DNA of 64,000 bases from Mycobacterium barrassiae. GTDB taxonomy: Bacteria; Actinomycetota; Actinomycetes; Mycobacteriales; Mycobacteriaceae. The stretch lies in the NCBI RefSeq assembly GCF_025822765.1, contig NZ_JACKUK010000034.1:62001-126000 (forward strand). Direction: 5' to 3'. The notes beneath the pieces are model-generated. The model ran no database searches and was not told where the DNA came from. It saw only the letters and a program-made list of their open reading frames with translations. The position numbers and the translations under genes were made by a program. Below, one piece after another: positions 34,572 to 45,833 of this stretch. Within the stretch, counting starts at the first letter, position 1, and every line of letters begins with the position of its first letter.

Positions 34572-35969
34572 ATGGAGTCGACGCGCAACCCGGTGATCAT
34601 CGGCGCCGGCCCCGCCGGCCTCACCGCGGCCCTGGAGTTGGCGAAGAACGGGGTCACACCGCGCATCTTCGAGGCGTCGGGGGCCGTCGGCGGGTTGGCA
34701 CGCACCCCGACCGATGGCGACTGGCGTGTCGATCCAGGCGGTCACCGCTTCTTCACCAAGAGCGAGGAAGTCGCCGCGCTATGGCGGTCTCTGCTTCCGG
34801 CCGAGGAGTGGATCTCGGTGCCTCGTAGCTCCGCCATGCTCGTGAACGGCCATCCGGTGCGGTATCCCCTAGTCGGACGCGATCTCCTGACGCAGATGGG
34901 TCTTCCGCGCGGCATGCAGGGCCTCGGGAGTTTCGTCTGGTCCAGACTGCGGCACGGATTACCTTCCATCGACCGCGCCGAGACATTCCGGGATTGGGGC
35001 ACAAGGCAATTCGGGAATTACTGGTGCGGCCTCTTCTTCGACGGCTATGTCCGGAAGACGTGGCTCACCAACCCTGACAATCTGGCAAGCGACTGGGCGA
35101 ACCAACGAATCAAGCCGATCAGCTGGCGCCGGCCGGACGCGGCGAATTCCACGAGTCCCGATGTCTTTCAATACCCGCGGCGCGGGCCCGGCCAGCTCTG
35201 GGAAGCCGCGGCGGCGGCCCTGGCGGACTTCGGAATCGTCCCTTCCCTCAACTCGAACGTCGCCCACATTCGGCAAAGCGGCAGCGGCTGGACGGTGGAG
35301 CTTCAAAACGGTGAGACCGCTTCTGGGGATGCCGTCTTCTCGACCATGCCGTTACGGCTGCTCATCGACAACCTGGAACCTCTGCCGCCCCAACATATTC
35401 GGGAGATCGCCGCGACTCTGAGGCACCGCTCCTTGATCACGGTCGCGGTCGCTTTGCAGAAGCACTACGACATTCCGTACAACTGGGTGTACACCCCCGG
35501 CAAGGACGTTCGGGTGGGCCGGATCCAGAACTACGGTCGATGGTCCAGCGCGCTCGCTCCGCAGAACTGGAACGGCACCTATCTCGGACTCGAGTACTTC
35601 ACCCTCCCAGGGGAAGATCTGGCGGTGGCGAGCAACGAAAGCCTCGGCGCCATAGTCCAACAAGACCTCCGCGCGCTCGGCTTCGACCACACCGCACTCG
35701 ACCACGTCATGATTGTGCGCTCGCAGTACGCATATCCGATCGAAGACTCGATGCGGGAGCGCAACGTCGCCCGAATTCGGGACTACCTGCGGCTACGCCA
35801 TCCCACGCTGCATCCCATCGGTCGTAATGGCATGCACCACTACGACAACCAAGACCACGCGATGCTCAGCGCGATGCAGAGTGTGGCGAAGTATTTCGGT
35901 GCCAAAGTCGATCCGTGGCAGGTGAACACGGATCGCAGCTATCACGAGACGGGGCTGGCGCGGGCGTGA
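34572..35969 (+). CDS. FAD-dependent oxidoreductase, UDP-galactopyranose mutase/amine oxidase-like
   Basis: The 465-residue flavoprotein starts with NPVIIGAGPAGLTAALELAKNG (dinucleotide fold), then GAVGGLARTPTDGDWRVDPGGHRFFTK, a motif shared by UDP-galactopyranose mutase-like and protoporphyrinogen oxidase-like enzymes in glycan gene clusters. C-terminal FAD-binding stretch near GRNGMHHYDNQDHAML. The neighbours (sugar transferase, cis-prenyltransferase-like) favour a role in sugar-nucleotide or lipid-carrier chemistry. The exact reaction is unknown. Confidence 0.78.
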   Translation: MESTRNPVIIGAGPAGLTAALELAKNGVTPRIFEASGAVGGLARTPTDGDWRVDPGGHRFFTKSEEVAALWRSLLPAEEWISVPRSSAMLVNGHPVRYPLVGRDLLTQMGLPRGMQGLGSFVWSRLRHGLPSIDRAETFRDWGTRQFGNYWCGLFFDGYVRKTWLTNPDNLASDWANQRIKPISWRRPDAANSTSPDVFQYPRRGPGQLWEAAAAALADFGIVPSLNSNVAHIRQSGSGWTVELQNGETASGDAVFSTMPLRLLIDNLEPLPPQHIREIAATLRHRSLITVAVALQKHYDIPYNWVYTPGKDVRVGRIQNYGRWSSALAPQNWNGTYLGLEYFTLPGEDLAVASNESLGAIVQQDLRALGFDHTALDHVMIVRSQYAYPIEDSMRERNVARIRDYLRLRHPTLHPIGRNGMHHYDNQDHAMLSAMQSVAKYFGAKVDPWQVNTDRSYHETGLARA

Positions 35970-35987
35970 GATCGAAGGCGGCCTGAG

Positions 35988-37943
35988 TCAGCCACGTCGC
36001 CTACGGTGGACGGCCAGCGCGACGACGCTGGCCCCGACGACCACACCGACGCCCGCGGTGATCCACCAGACAGGGTTCGAGCCGCCGTCGTCAGCGGTGT
36101 CCGCCGGCGCCGCGGCTTGTGTATCGATACTGACCGGATCGCTGCCCGGCAGAGAGATCACCGCCGCCCCGTCCAGCGCCGCCCACCGACGCACATCGCC
36201 GTCGAGCCAGTCGAGTAGCGAATCGAGTTGGTCCGGTGCATCCTCCGACGTGGCGAAGAGGACGGTGCGGTCCCCGCTGCGCCCGACTTGAAGCGACGCG
36301 AACGGCGTTGCCGGATCGAGTGTCAGCTTGGCTGGACTACCGCCCCCGACGCGCTGGACTTCGATGGCGCCGTCAGCCGAACTATGCACCGGCGGAACCA
36401 CTTTGTCGTCGTTCCAGCCATCGGCGGAGATGAGCACGGCGGGCGACGCGCTGTCGATGGCGGCCGAGAAGGGCACCACCTCGGTGTCGAGTCGCGCACC
36501 GCTGAGACGTTGCAGTCCCGCCATGATCGACACCGCCCGGGCGGTGTCGTCGAACGACTCGGGTTCCACGCCGACCTGCACCCTGGGCATCAGCGCCTGG
36601 GGAACCGACTGGAATCCGAGCGGGTCGGGGGGATTCGCGACGCTGCTGTCCACTGTGGTGTCGCCATCGACGGTCAGCGTCACCGGTTGGAACTCGCCAC
36701 ATTGTCCGGTGTTGCCTGCGATATCGACGGTGACGGAAAGCTTTGTGTTGCGCCGTAGTTCGGACTGCGGCACGCTGACGGATCGGTCGATCTGACCGCT
36801 CGAGTCGGCGGTCCACCGGTCGATCTGCCTGCCGCCGACAGCCACCACCACCTGTCCGCCGACGGTGGAGGGCAGCGGCGTGTAGGAACCCGTCAGGTGC
36901 ACCCGCACGTCCCGTACGGGGTGTCCGATCCGGGTCTGGTCGAGCGAGACGACCACCTGCGGCTCGAACGCCGTCGCAGTCAGCTCGGGTTGGCCGAGAT
37001 CGCGGATGCTGACCTGGTTCATCTGCTCTGCGGGTGACGAGTTGATCGGACCTGCAACCACTTTGGAGGACAGTGCCAGTTGGGACAGCGCGCTGCTGAG
37101 CAGCCTCGTCTGGTTCGTGAGCTCGTCCGACGAACCGCTGATCTGCAGCGCGGGAACTCCCCCGTCGTGGCTCTGCAGCGAAAGGGCGGCGTCCGACCCC
37201 TCACGAATGACGATGTTGCGTTCCAGCGGAGCCGACGGGGGCACCGGACGGTCATTCTCCAAGGCCGCGATGTCGATGTCGGTGTTCTGTCTGCCGTACC
37301 GGTTGACGACAGCGGTGGTCAGCTGCACCGCTGCATCGGATTCCGCAGCGGTGGGCTTCTGCGGGGTGAAGATCGTCAGCTTCTCCAGCACCGGCGGAAG
37401 GAAGTCCGACACCCTGGTAGGTGCCACCTCCTTACCCGTGTAGTCGATTGCGGCATCGGCGAGTTGAAGCGGAACCGTCGGGTCGAACAGGCAGTCCCCC
37501 TCTTCGGGCAGCAATCGGCTGCGCACCGTGAACGTGACGGAATCGTCGACGACCCGCGCCCCTGTCAGAGGAATCGACAGCGGGGTGCTCTCCGCCATCA
37601 GCAGCTCGATTCGTGACAGCGTGCGCCCTTCCTGGCTGACCATGAGGGTCCCGCCTCGGACATACGGCGGCAGTTCGACGTCGGCGGTCAGTGCGCCGGG
37701 TGTCAAACCCTTCGGAACCGGGACGGTGATCGTCTGTGTGCCCTGCAGCCCGTGCAGCGAGATGTCACCGTCGACGCCGAGCGACGTCAGGCTGAGCGTC
37801 GGCGCATCCGCCACCTCGCCCCCGTCGCCAGGAGCCGCATTCACCTGCGGTGAACCGAAATTGACGGTCAAGACGGCAACGACAGCGGCGCTCGCGGAAA
37901 CGAGCGTCGCCTTTTTCAGAACACGCGCAAGGGCAGCCCCCAT
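35988..37943 (-). CDS. Secreted, membrane-anchored BcsB-like protein
   Basis: The roughly 651-residue protein has a signal peptide (VLKKATLVSASAAVVAVLTVNFG), a long beta-rich exterior region, and a C-terminal membrane helix with basic tail (WWITAGVGVVVGASVVALAVHRRRRG). The layout and stretches such as DSVTFTVRSRLLPEEGDCLFDP and SVPQSELRRNTKLSVTVDI are like the BcsB subunit of cellulose synthase. No BcsA-type synthase is in the window. It is convergent with the FAD enzyme gene. The ATG at 37943 is chosen because it places the signal peptide correctly; a TTG at 37979 is possible. Confidence 0.7.
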   Translation of the reverse strand: MGAALARVLKKATLVSASAAVVAVLTVNFGSPQVNAAPGDGGEVADAPTLSLTSLGVDGDISLHGLQGTQTITVPVPKGLTPGALTADVELPPYVRGGTLMVSQEGRTLSRIELLMAESTPLSIPLTGARVVDDSVTFTVRSRLLPEEGDCLFDPTVPLQLADAAIDYTGKEVAPTRVSDFLPPVLEKLTIFTPQKPTAAESDAAVQLTTAVVNRYGRQNTDIDIAALENDRPVPPSAPLERNIVIREGSDAALSLQSHDGGVPALQISGSSDELTNQTRLLSSALSQLALSSKVVAGPINSSPAEQMNQVSIRDLGQPELTATAFEPQVVVSLDQTRIGHPVRDVRVHLTGSYTPLPSTVGGQVVVAVGGRQIDRWTADSSGQIDRSVSVPQSELRRNTKLSVTVDIAGNTGQCGEFQPVTLTVDGDTTVDSSVANPPDPLGFQSVPQALMPRVQVGVEPESFDDTARAVSIMAGLQRLSGARLDTEVVPFSAAIDSASPAVLISADGWNDDKVVPPVHSSADGAIEVQRVGGGSPAKLTLDPATPFASLQVGRSGDRTVLFATSEDAPDQLDSLLDWLDGDVRRWAALDGAAVISLPGSDPVSIDTQAAAPADTADDGGSNPVWWITAGVGVVVGASVVALAVHRRRRG

Positions 37944-38004
37944 ATGGCCGAAGGTATAGCCATGGGCCCCGATCGACAAACGAGGGCCCCGCCGCCCGGG
38001 ATAC

Positions 38005-38037
38005 GAAAAACCCCCGACACGCCGTGTGTGCGGGGGC
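38005..38037 (-). terminator. Rho-independent terminator of the S10 operon
   Basis: On the minus strand GCCCCCGCACACAC pairs with GTGTCGGGGG around a short loop and is followed by TTTTTC. It lies 20 bases after the rpsQ stop. A clear stem plus U-tract like this is uncommon in mycobacteria. Confidence 0.85.
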
Positions 38038-38056
38038 TTTCCTTTTGCGGTCCGGC

Positions 38057-38353
38057 CTATTTCGCCTTTTCGAGAATCTCGACGAGACGCCAGCGCTTGG
38101 TCGCAGACAGCGGCCGCGTCTCCATCAGGGAGACCCTGTCGCCGATACCGGCGTCGCCGTTCTCGTCGTGCGCCTTCACCTTCTTGGTGGTCCGGATGAT
38201 CTTGCCGTAGAGCGGGTGGCTCTTACGATCTTCCAGTTCGACGACGATGGTCTTCTGCATCTTGTCGCTCACGACGTAGCCGATGGCGGTCTTGCGACGG
38301 CCACGCGGCTGTTCGGTGCGAGGTGTGTGCTTGGGGCCCTTGGTTTCTGCCAT
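38057..38353 (-). CDS. rpsQ: 30S ribosomal protein S17
   Basis: The 98-residue protein has an N-terminal basic extension ([16 protein letters not shown]) before the S17 core [19 protein letters not shown] ... [18 protein letters not shown]. Last gene of the S10 operon; its ATG overlaps the rpmC stop by one base. Confidence 0.97.
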   Translation of the reverse strand: MAETKGPKHTPRTEQPRGRRKTAIGYVVSDKMQKTIVVELEDRKSHPLYGKIIRTTKKVKAHDENGDAGIGDRVSLMETRPLSATKRWRLVEILEKAK

Positions 38354-38586
38354 TACGAATCCTCACCTGCGGGCCCGGATGCCAGACCCAATTCACGTTC
38401 ACGTAGCACGGTGTACACGCGTGCGATTTCCTGGCGCACCGTACGAAGCCGGCGGTTGTTTGCCAGCTGTCCCGTCGCCATCTGGAAGCGAAGATTGAAC
38501 AGCTCTTCCTTGGACTCGCGCAGCTTGTCCTTCAACTCGTCGTCGGTCAGCTCGCGCAGTTCGCCCGGCGTCACTCCCACAGCCAT
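38353..38586 (-). CDS. rpmC: 50S ribosomal protein L29
   Basis: The 77-residue protein reads [20 protein letters not shown] and [19 protein letters not shown], the L29 signature. The ATG shares its A with the rplP stop. It lies next to the tunnel exit on the ribosome. Confidence 0.96.
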   Translation of the reverse strand: MAVGVTPGELRELTDDELKDKLRESKEELFNLRFQMATGQLANNRRLRTVRQEIARVYTVLRERELGLASGPAGEDS

Positions 38587-39002
38587 CAGAAGTGCTCCTC
38601 TCGGGTAACAATGCGTGCCTTGATCGGCAGCTTGTGGATCGCGCGGGTCAGCGCCTCGCGCGCGGTCTTCTCGTCGGGGTAGCTGAGCTCGAAGAGCACG
38701 CGGCCCGGCTTGACGTTGGCGACCCACCACTCCGGCGAACCCTTACCGGAACCCATGCGGGTTTCGGCGGGCTTCTTGGTCAGCGGACGGTCCGGGAAGA
38801 TGTTGATCCACACCTTGCCGCCACGCTTGATGTGCCGGTTGATGGCGATACGAGCGGACTCGATCTGCCGGTTGGTGATGTACGCGTGCTCCAGCGCCTG
38901 GATGCCGTAGTCACCGAAGCTCACCGAGGTGCCACCGCTGGCGATGCCGCGCTGTCTCGGGTGATGTTGCTTGCGGTGCTTGACCTTGCGGGGAATCAAC
39001 AT
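38586..39002 (-). CDS. rplP: 50S ribosomal protein L16
   Basis: The 138-residue protein reads [19 protein letters not shown] and contains the L16 signature [24 protein letters not shown]-like stretch ([26 protein letters not shown]). It binds near the A site. 3 bp after rpsC. Confidence 0.97.
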   Translation of the reverse strand: MLIPRKVKHRKQHHPRQRGIASGGTSVSFGDYGIQALEHAYITNRQIESARIAINRHIKRGGKVWINIFPDRPLTKKPAETRMGSGKGSPEWWVANVKPGRVLFELSYPDEKTAREALTRAIHKLPIKARIVTREEHF

Positions 39003-39005
39003 GGT

Positions 39006-40491
<1,486 letters not shown>

Positions 40492-40492
<1 letters not shown>

Positions 40493-40773
40493 TACCGGCG
40501 CTTAGCCTTCCGGTCGTCCTTGATGTGACCCTTGAACGTGCGGGTCGGTGCGAACTCGCCGAGCTTGTGTCCGACCATCGCCTCGGTGACGAACACCGGG
40601 ACATGCTTGCGGCCGTCATGCACCGCGAAGGTGTGCCCGATGAAGTCGGGGATGATCGTCGATCGACGCGACCAGGTCTTGATGACCTGCTTGGTGTTCT
40701 TCTCGTTCTGTGCGTCGACCTTCTTGAGCAGGTGGTCGTCGACGAACGGACCCTTCTTGAGGCTGCGAGGCAT
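40492..40773 (-). CDS. rpsS: 30S ribosomal protein S19
   Basis: The 93-residue protein begins [19 protein letters not shown] and contains [23 protein letters not shown], the S19 signature. Located between rplB and rplV in the standard S10 order. Confidence 0.97.
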
Positions 40774-40783
40774 TTACTGGCTC

Positions 40784-41626
<843 letters not shown>

Positions 41627-41657
41627 GCTTCTCTAAATCTCTCTGCTATCCCCGGGC

Positions 41658-41960
41658 TTAAGCCGGTGCTCCGAACAGGTCGATCGGCTTGCTGCCCTCG
41701 GCCAGCGTGACGATGGCGCGCTTGGTGTTCTTGCGCTTGCCGTAGCCGGTGCGGGTGCGCTTGCGCTTGCCCTGCCGGTTCAGCGTGTTCACCGAGTCGA
41801 CCTTGACCTTGAAGATCTTCTCGATCGCGATCTTGATCTCGGTCTTGTTCGAGTCGGGGTGAACGACGAACGTGTACACGTTGTCTTCGATGAGCCCGTA
41901 GGACTTCTCGGAGATCACCGGCGCCAAGATGATGTCGCGTGGGTCAGTGACGGTCGCCAT
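41658..41960 (-). CDS. rplW: 50S ribosomal protein L23
   Basis: The 100-residue protein shows [20 protein letters not shown] and [19 protein letters not shown], the L23 pattern. It forms the docking site for SRP and trigger factor at the tunnel exit. It overlaps the rplD stop by one base. Confidence 0.97.
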   Translation of the reverse strand: MATVTDPRDIILAPVISEKSYGLIEDNVYTFVVHPDSNKTEIKIAIEKIFKVKVDSVNTLNRQGKRKRTRTGYGKRKNTKRAIVTLAEGSKPIDLFGAPA

Positions 41961-42622
41961 CAGGCCGACACCTCCTCATCCTTCTTCGTGTGAGCTGAGA
42001 TGTAGGCATCCAGCGCCTCCACGCTGAACACCACGTCATCGGCCTTGAGCACGTCGTAGGTGTTCAACTGATCCGGGGAGAGCACATGCACGCCGGGCAG
42101 GTTGCGAACGCTCTTGGCGCCCGTCTCGTCGGCACGGCCGATCACGATGAGAACCTGCTTGTTCTGCGTCAGCGTTCCCAGGAACGCCTTGGCGCTCTTG
42201 GTCGACGGGGTCTGACCCTCGACGAGCTCGGTCACCGCATGAATACGGCCGTTGCGCGCCCGGTCCGAGAGCGCCCCGCGCAGGGCGGCGGCGATCATCT
42301 TCTTCGGGGTCCGCTGGCTGTAGTCACGCGGCTGCGGACCGTGCACGGTGCCACCGCCGGTGAACTGAGGTGCACGCGTCGAACCCTGACGGGCGCGGCC
42401 GGTGCCCTTCTGCCGGTACGGCTTCTTGCCACCACCGCGGACATCGCCACGGGTCTTGGTCGCATGCGTGCCCTGACGCTTGGCCGCCAGCTGCGCCTCG
42501 ACAACCTGATGCATCAGCGCGATGTTCGCCTCGACGTCGAACAGCTCGGCGGGCAGCTCGACAGAGCCGTCCTTCTTACCCGCCGGGGTGTGGACATCAA
42601 TCTTCAGAGTCTTCTCGGCCAT
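41960..42622 (-). CDS. rplD: 50S ribosomal protein L4
   Basis: The 220-residue protein has the central basic loop [19 protein letters not shown] and [18 protein letters not shown] that lines the exit tunnel. In enterobacteria L4 represses its own operon through the S10 leader; whether the long leader here does the same is unknown. Confidence 0.97.
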   Translation of the reverse strand: MAEKTLKIDVHTPAGKKDGSVELPAELFDVEANIALMHQVVEAQLAAKRQGTHATKTRGDVRGGGKKPYRQKGTGRARQGSTRAPQFTGGGTVHGPQPRDYSQRTPKKMIAAALRGALSDRARNGRIHAVTELVEGQTPSTKSAKAFLGTLTQNKQVLIVIGRADETGAKSVRNLPGVHVLSPDQLNTYDVLKADDVVFSVEALDAYISAHTKKDEEVSA

Positions 42623-43275
42623 TACTTCTCGCCTCGCTTGATTGCGCTGCGGACCATCACCAGTCCGCCGTTGCGGCCGGGGATGGCGCCCTTGATCAAC
42701 AGCACGCCGTTCTCGGCATCGACCTTGTGCACCAACAGGTTCTGCGTCGTCACGCGGTCGTTACCCATGCGACCCGACATGCGGGTGCCCTTGAACACGC
42801 GGCCGGGTGTAGCGCAGCCACCGATGGAACCCGGGCGGCGGTGCACCGCCTGGGCACCGTGGCTGGCGCCCTGGCCCCTGAAGCCGTGACGCTTCATGGT
42901 GCCGGCGAAGCCCTTACCCTTCGAGGTCCCCGTCACGTCGACATAGGTGCCGTCGGAGAAGATCTCGGCGGTCAGCTCCTGACCGAGCTCGTACTCAGCG
43001 GCCGCAGCCTCGTCGTCGAGCCGCAGCTCGGCGAGGTGGCGGCGCGGGTTGACGCCGGCGGCCGAATACTGGCCCGTCACCGGCTTGTTCACCTTGCGTG
43101 GGCTGATCTCGCCGTACGCGAGCTGCACGGCCGAGTAGCCGTCACGCTCGGGCGTACGGATGCGGGTGACGACGTTGGGGCCGGCCTTGACGACCGTCAC
43201 CGGCACGACCCGGTTGTTCTCGTCGAACACCTGCGTCATGCCCAGCTTGGTGCCCAGAATCCCTTTTCTAGCCAT
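42622..43275 (-). CDS. rplC: 50S ribosomal protein L3
   Basis: The 217-residue protein begins [17 protein letters not shown] and contains the L3 signature [19 protein letters not shown]. It is one of two initiators of 50S assembly. 14 bp after rpsJ. Confidence 0.98.
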   Translation of the reverse strand: MARKGILGTKLGMTQVFDENNRVVPVTVVKAGPNVVTRIRTPERDGYSAVQLAYGEISPRKVNKPVTGQYSAAGVNPRRHLAELRLDDEAAAAEYELGQELTAEIFSDGTYVDVTGTSKGKGFAGTMKRHGFRGQGASHGAQAVHRRPGSIGGCATPGRVFKGTRMSGRMGNDRVTTQNLLVHKVDAENGVLLIKGAIPGRNGGLVMVRSAIKRGEK

Positions 43276-43289
43276 GAATCCGTGGTCTC

Positions 43290-43595
43290 CTACTGGATGT
43301 TGACGTCGACACTGGCCGGCAGATCGATGCGCATGAGAGCGTCAACGGTCTTCGGCGTCGGGTCGAGGATGTCGATCAGCCGCTTGTGCGTACGCATCTC
43401 GAAGTGCTCCCGCGAGTCCTTGTACTTATGCGGGGAGCGGATGACGCAATACACGTTCTTCTCGGTCGGCAGCGGCACCGGGCCGACCACACTGGCGCCC
43501 GTACGGGTGACCGTCTCGACGATCTTGCGCGCCGAGGCGTCGATCGCCTCATGGTCGTAGGCCTTCAGCCTGATGCGGATCTTCTGTCCCGCCAC
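43290..43595 (-). CDS. rpsJ: 30S ribosomal protein S10 / transcription factor NusE
   Basis: The 101-residue protein reads [18 protein letters not shown] and [13 protein letters not shown]-like core ([17 protein letters not shown]). It works both in the 30S head and as NusE in antitermination. GTG start at 43595 behind AGGAG. First gene of the S10 operon, with promoter about 280 bases upstream. Confidence 0.97.
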
Positions 43596-43863
43596 GCTTC
43601 TCCTACCTCACTACTAACGGGCCCGTCGTGGGCCTGGTCGGTAGCCGCGCTCCAGGACCAACCCGGTCGCGCAGCCCTAGCCGCCGCTGTTTACCTGTCT
43701 GTGGTTCACCGACCCCCGCGCTCGGGTGTGTCGCCCTCACGCACACTCGCCCGCGTCGGAAATCCGTCACGCTCGAGGTGGGGACCGGACGCGCCCGTTC
43801 GGGCGCCGGTCGTATGCCCCGTGCCAGACAGTCCCGCATGGGTGCCGTCCCGGCTCAAGGCAA
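43596..43863 (-). other. Long leader of the S10 operon with two GC hairpins
   Basis: About 268 untranslated bases separate the predicted start site from rpsJ. Hairpin A: GCGCCCG (43791-43797) and CGGGCGC (43800-43806), a perfect 7-bp stem extended by CCGG pairs. Hairpin B close to the ribosome-binding site: GGCCC-ACGAC-GGGCC on the minus strand at about 43620-43634. No protein-coding frame in it looks real. A regulatory leader is plausible. Confidence 0.55.
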
Positions 43864-43870
43864 CCTGAAC

Positions 43871-43899
43871 AGTATGCCCTAGATCCTGGCGTGCTCCAA
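43871..43899 (-). promoter_or_regulatory. Promoter of the S10 ribosomal operon
   Basis: On the minus strand TTGGAG (43899-43894), 17-base spacer, CATACT (43876-43871). Spacing and hexamers fit a SigA-type promoter and it is the best such pair upstream of rpsJ. Confidence 0.65.
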
Positions 43900-43951
43900 A
43901 TCCCTGCTCACCCGTCCGGGCCAGGGCATATCGGCCGGTGGTCGGCCTGAT

Positions 43952-44013
43952 CGCCGAGACTGCCCACAGATCGCGGATTCGCGCGAAATCGCGATCTGTG
44001 CGCAGTCTCGGCG
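43952..44013. repeat. Very long near-perfect palindrome upstream of the S10 promoter
   Basis: Arms of 24 bases at 43952-43975 (starting CGCCGAGACTGCCCACAG) and 43990-44013 (ending GCGCAGTCTCGGCG) differ at one position. The 14-base centre itself contains the palindrome TTCGCGCGAA. It separates the remnant gene at 44032 from the S10 promoter, so it may insulate the ribosomal operon from upstream transcription. Confidence 0.8.
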
Positions 44014-44031
44014 GAGCTATTGGCCAGGTGA

Positions 44032-44139
44032 TCAGGCCAGGTAGGTGCCGCGGAAATGCGCGAGCACCGCTTCGATGTCGTGGGCGTTCCATGCGCTGAC
44101 CCAGTGATCGGCGAAAGTCTTCGGGTCGGGTGTCGGCAT
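44032..44139 (-). pseudogene. Truncated NTF2-like (SnoaL-type) gene remnant
   Basis: A 35-codon frame reads MPTPDPKTFADHWVSAWNAH and continues DIEAVLAHFRGTYLA before a stop. The pattern FAxxWvxAWNxHDxExvLxhF is the first helix-pair of NTF2-like/SnoaL-like proteins, which normally run to 120-150 residues. The rest of the domain is missing and the sequence goes straight into the long palindrome at 43952-44013. It lies 4 bp after the esterase stop and is likely a decayed partner gene. Confidence 0.7.
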
Positions 44140-44143
44140 CCGA

Positions 44144-45727
44144 TCAACCTTTCAAGCTCGCCCAGAACGGGCACCGATGCGTCTGCTCGAACGAGGTGAC
44201 GACGCGGTTGCCGTCGGGCTGCAGCGACATCCGTTCGCCCGCATCGCCCGGGGTCAACGGGGGCCAGTCGGGTCCTGGCGAACCGGTCGCGACGAAGCGG
44301 CTCACGTAGTCGATCATCTGCTCGGAGAGGCGTTCCTGCGCGGCGTTCAGCGGTGGCGCCCCTCCGACGTCGAACAGATACCGCAGTTCCAGAGAATGAG
44401 CCGCGCCGATCGGAAAGGGTGCCTCGCGTATCGGTTCCGGCGCGGGCGCATCGGGATCGTCGAACACGAACGAATACACCGGAGCGTCTTTGGCGAGCGC
44501 GTCCGCCAGTTCGTCGGCGACGCAGGCGAACACGCCGTCGGTCGTCGCTGTCGAAAAGGCAAGCGGCACACTGCCTCCGAACCGGTCGGGCGGGTAATGC
44601 TGGGCCACTGCCGGCGCATTCGCCCCGAAGGCTTCGGCGAGCAACTCGGGGTACTGCGGCACATCCATCGGGCGCCCGCGAATGAACTGCAACGCGGTGA
44701 AGAGGTTGAACTCGTCGGCTGTGGTGCCGATCATCACTGGCACCTTCGCGGCGCGACCTTCAGCGGCGCCGCGCATCGGGTCTACGGGCAGCACCGCGGT
44801 ACCCGTTACCGGTCCGCTGAGCTGTTCGGTGCCGATGCGGCCGTAGTACAGCGGCCGCTGCAACCTGTCGACGGGCAGCGCACGCAGACACTCCGCGGCC
44901 GTCGCGTCATCAGCGCAGCCAGCCTCTGCGGCGTACTGCATGCTCACTTTTTCAGCGGCAGGCAGATCGACTTGGGCTTGGCACGGCCCGCTGAAGACGA
45001 TCGCCGCCCGGAACAGGCCCTCCGATTCGGGCGACACCAGATGGTCGCAGACCGACATGCCGCCGGCTGACTCACCGGCGATCGTCACCTGGTCCGGGTC
45101 GCCGCCGAACTCAGCGATGTTGTCGCGCACCCAGCGCAACGCGGCCTGCTGGTCAGCCAGTCCGTAATTGCCCTGACCCAGTGCAGGGTGCGCCAGGAAT
45201 CCGAGCGCGCCCAGCCGGTAGTTGATGGTCACGACGACCATGTCGCCCCGGCCGGCCAACCGCCGCGAGTTGTAGATGTCGCCGCTGCCCGCGAGGAAAC
45301 TGCCGCCGTGGATCCACACCATCACCGGGCGTTTGTCGGCCGACGGCGGCGGTGTCCACACGTTGAGCGTCAGGCAATCCTCGCCGGTTGGGCGGCGATC
45401 CTCATCGCTGATGTCCTGTACACATTGCGCTCCCGGCCGGGTTGCGTCGCGGAACCCGTCCCACGGAGAAACAGGCGCCGGAGGCTGCCACCGAAGTGGA
45501 CCGACCGGCGGTGCAGCATAAGGGATTCCGGCGAAGTAGCGGTGATCCAGCGAGGTGGTTCCGCGCACCGCGCCGGCCTGCGTGTGGACGACGGCCGGGT
45601 CGTCGGGCACCACGATCGCGTCCCGGTTGGCGGCGGACTCCCCACGGCCGCAGCCGCCCAGCACGACCATGGCGGCCATCAGCAGTGCTACCGTCCGCCG
45701 ACCCCGGCCCGCCGTTGCCCTGCGCAC
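44144..45727 (-). CDS. Type B carboxylesterase lipoprotein
   Basis: The 527-residue protein has a signal peptide with lipobox VLGGC (Cys about 26), so it is predicted to be anchored outside the membrane. Catalytic features of the type B carboxylesterase family: oxyanion-hole HGGSF, nucleophile elbow TIAGESAGGMS, acidic residue in TTADEFNLF and His in GAAHSLELRYLF. Cysteines in GAQCVQDIS/GEDCLTLNVW match the conserved disulfide. It hydrolyses carboxyl esters; substrate unknown. GTG start at 45727. Confidence 0.88.
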   Translation of the reverse strand: MRRATAGRGRRTVALLMAAMVVLGGCGRGESAANRDAIVVPDDPAVVHTQAGAVRGTTSLDHRYFAGIPYAAPPVGPLRWQPPAPVSPWDGFRDATRPGAQCVQDISDEDRRPTGEDCLTLNVWTPPPSADKRPVMVWIHGGSFLAGSGDIYNSRRLAGRGDMVVVTINYRLGALGFLAHPALGQGNYGLADQQAALRWVRDNIAEFGGDPDQVTIAGESAGGMSVCDHLVSPESEGLFRAAIVFSGPCQAQVDLPAAEKVSMQYAAEAGCADDATAAECLRALPVDRLQRPLYYGRIGTEQLSGPVTGTAVLPVDPMRGAAEGRAAKVPVMIGTTADEFNLFTALQFIRGRPMDVPQYPELLAEAFGANAPAVAQHYPPDRFGGSVPLAFSTATTDGVFACVADELADALAKDAPVYSFVFDDPDAPAPEPIREAPFPIGAAHSLELRYLFDVGGAPPLNAAQERLSEQMIDYVSRFVATGSPGPDWPPLTPGDAGERMSLQPDGNRVVTSFEQTHRCPFWASLKG

Positions 45728-45797
45728 CCCCGCGAGCCTACTGACACCTCGCGGGACGACCGGCCGCTCGATCGCTTACTATGGCGTCACACCAATA

Positions 45798-45813
45798 CTT
45801 GACACCTGTCAAG
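45798..45813. promoter_or_regulatory. Operator-like palindrome before the first P450 gene
   Basis: CTTGACA-CC-TGTCAAG is a perfect 16-bp inverted repeat ending 20 bases before the P450 ATG. A near-identical element stands before the second P450 gene (47163-47178), so both genes are likely controlled by one repressor. Confidence 0.75.
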
Positions 45814-45833
45814 AGCGCCGGAGCGAGGTAACC

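Noticed and set aside
28288-37979. Prophage or integrative element explanation for the accessory island
   Set aside because: No integrase, transposase, tRNA target or flanking direct repeat was seen.
43386-43882. Plus-strand frames across the rpsJ leader
   Set aside because: No start signal or family pattern; the region is better explained as promoter and leader of the S10 operon.
45799-45804. TTGACA at the P450 gene as a simple -35 element
   Set aside because: No fitting -10 is found 16-18 bases downstream before the ATG, and the same sequence forms a conserved palindrome at both P450 genes, so an operator is the better reading.
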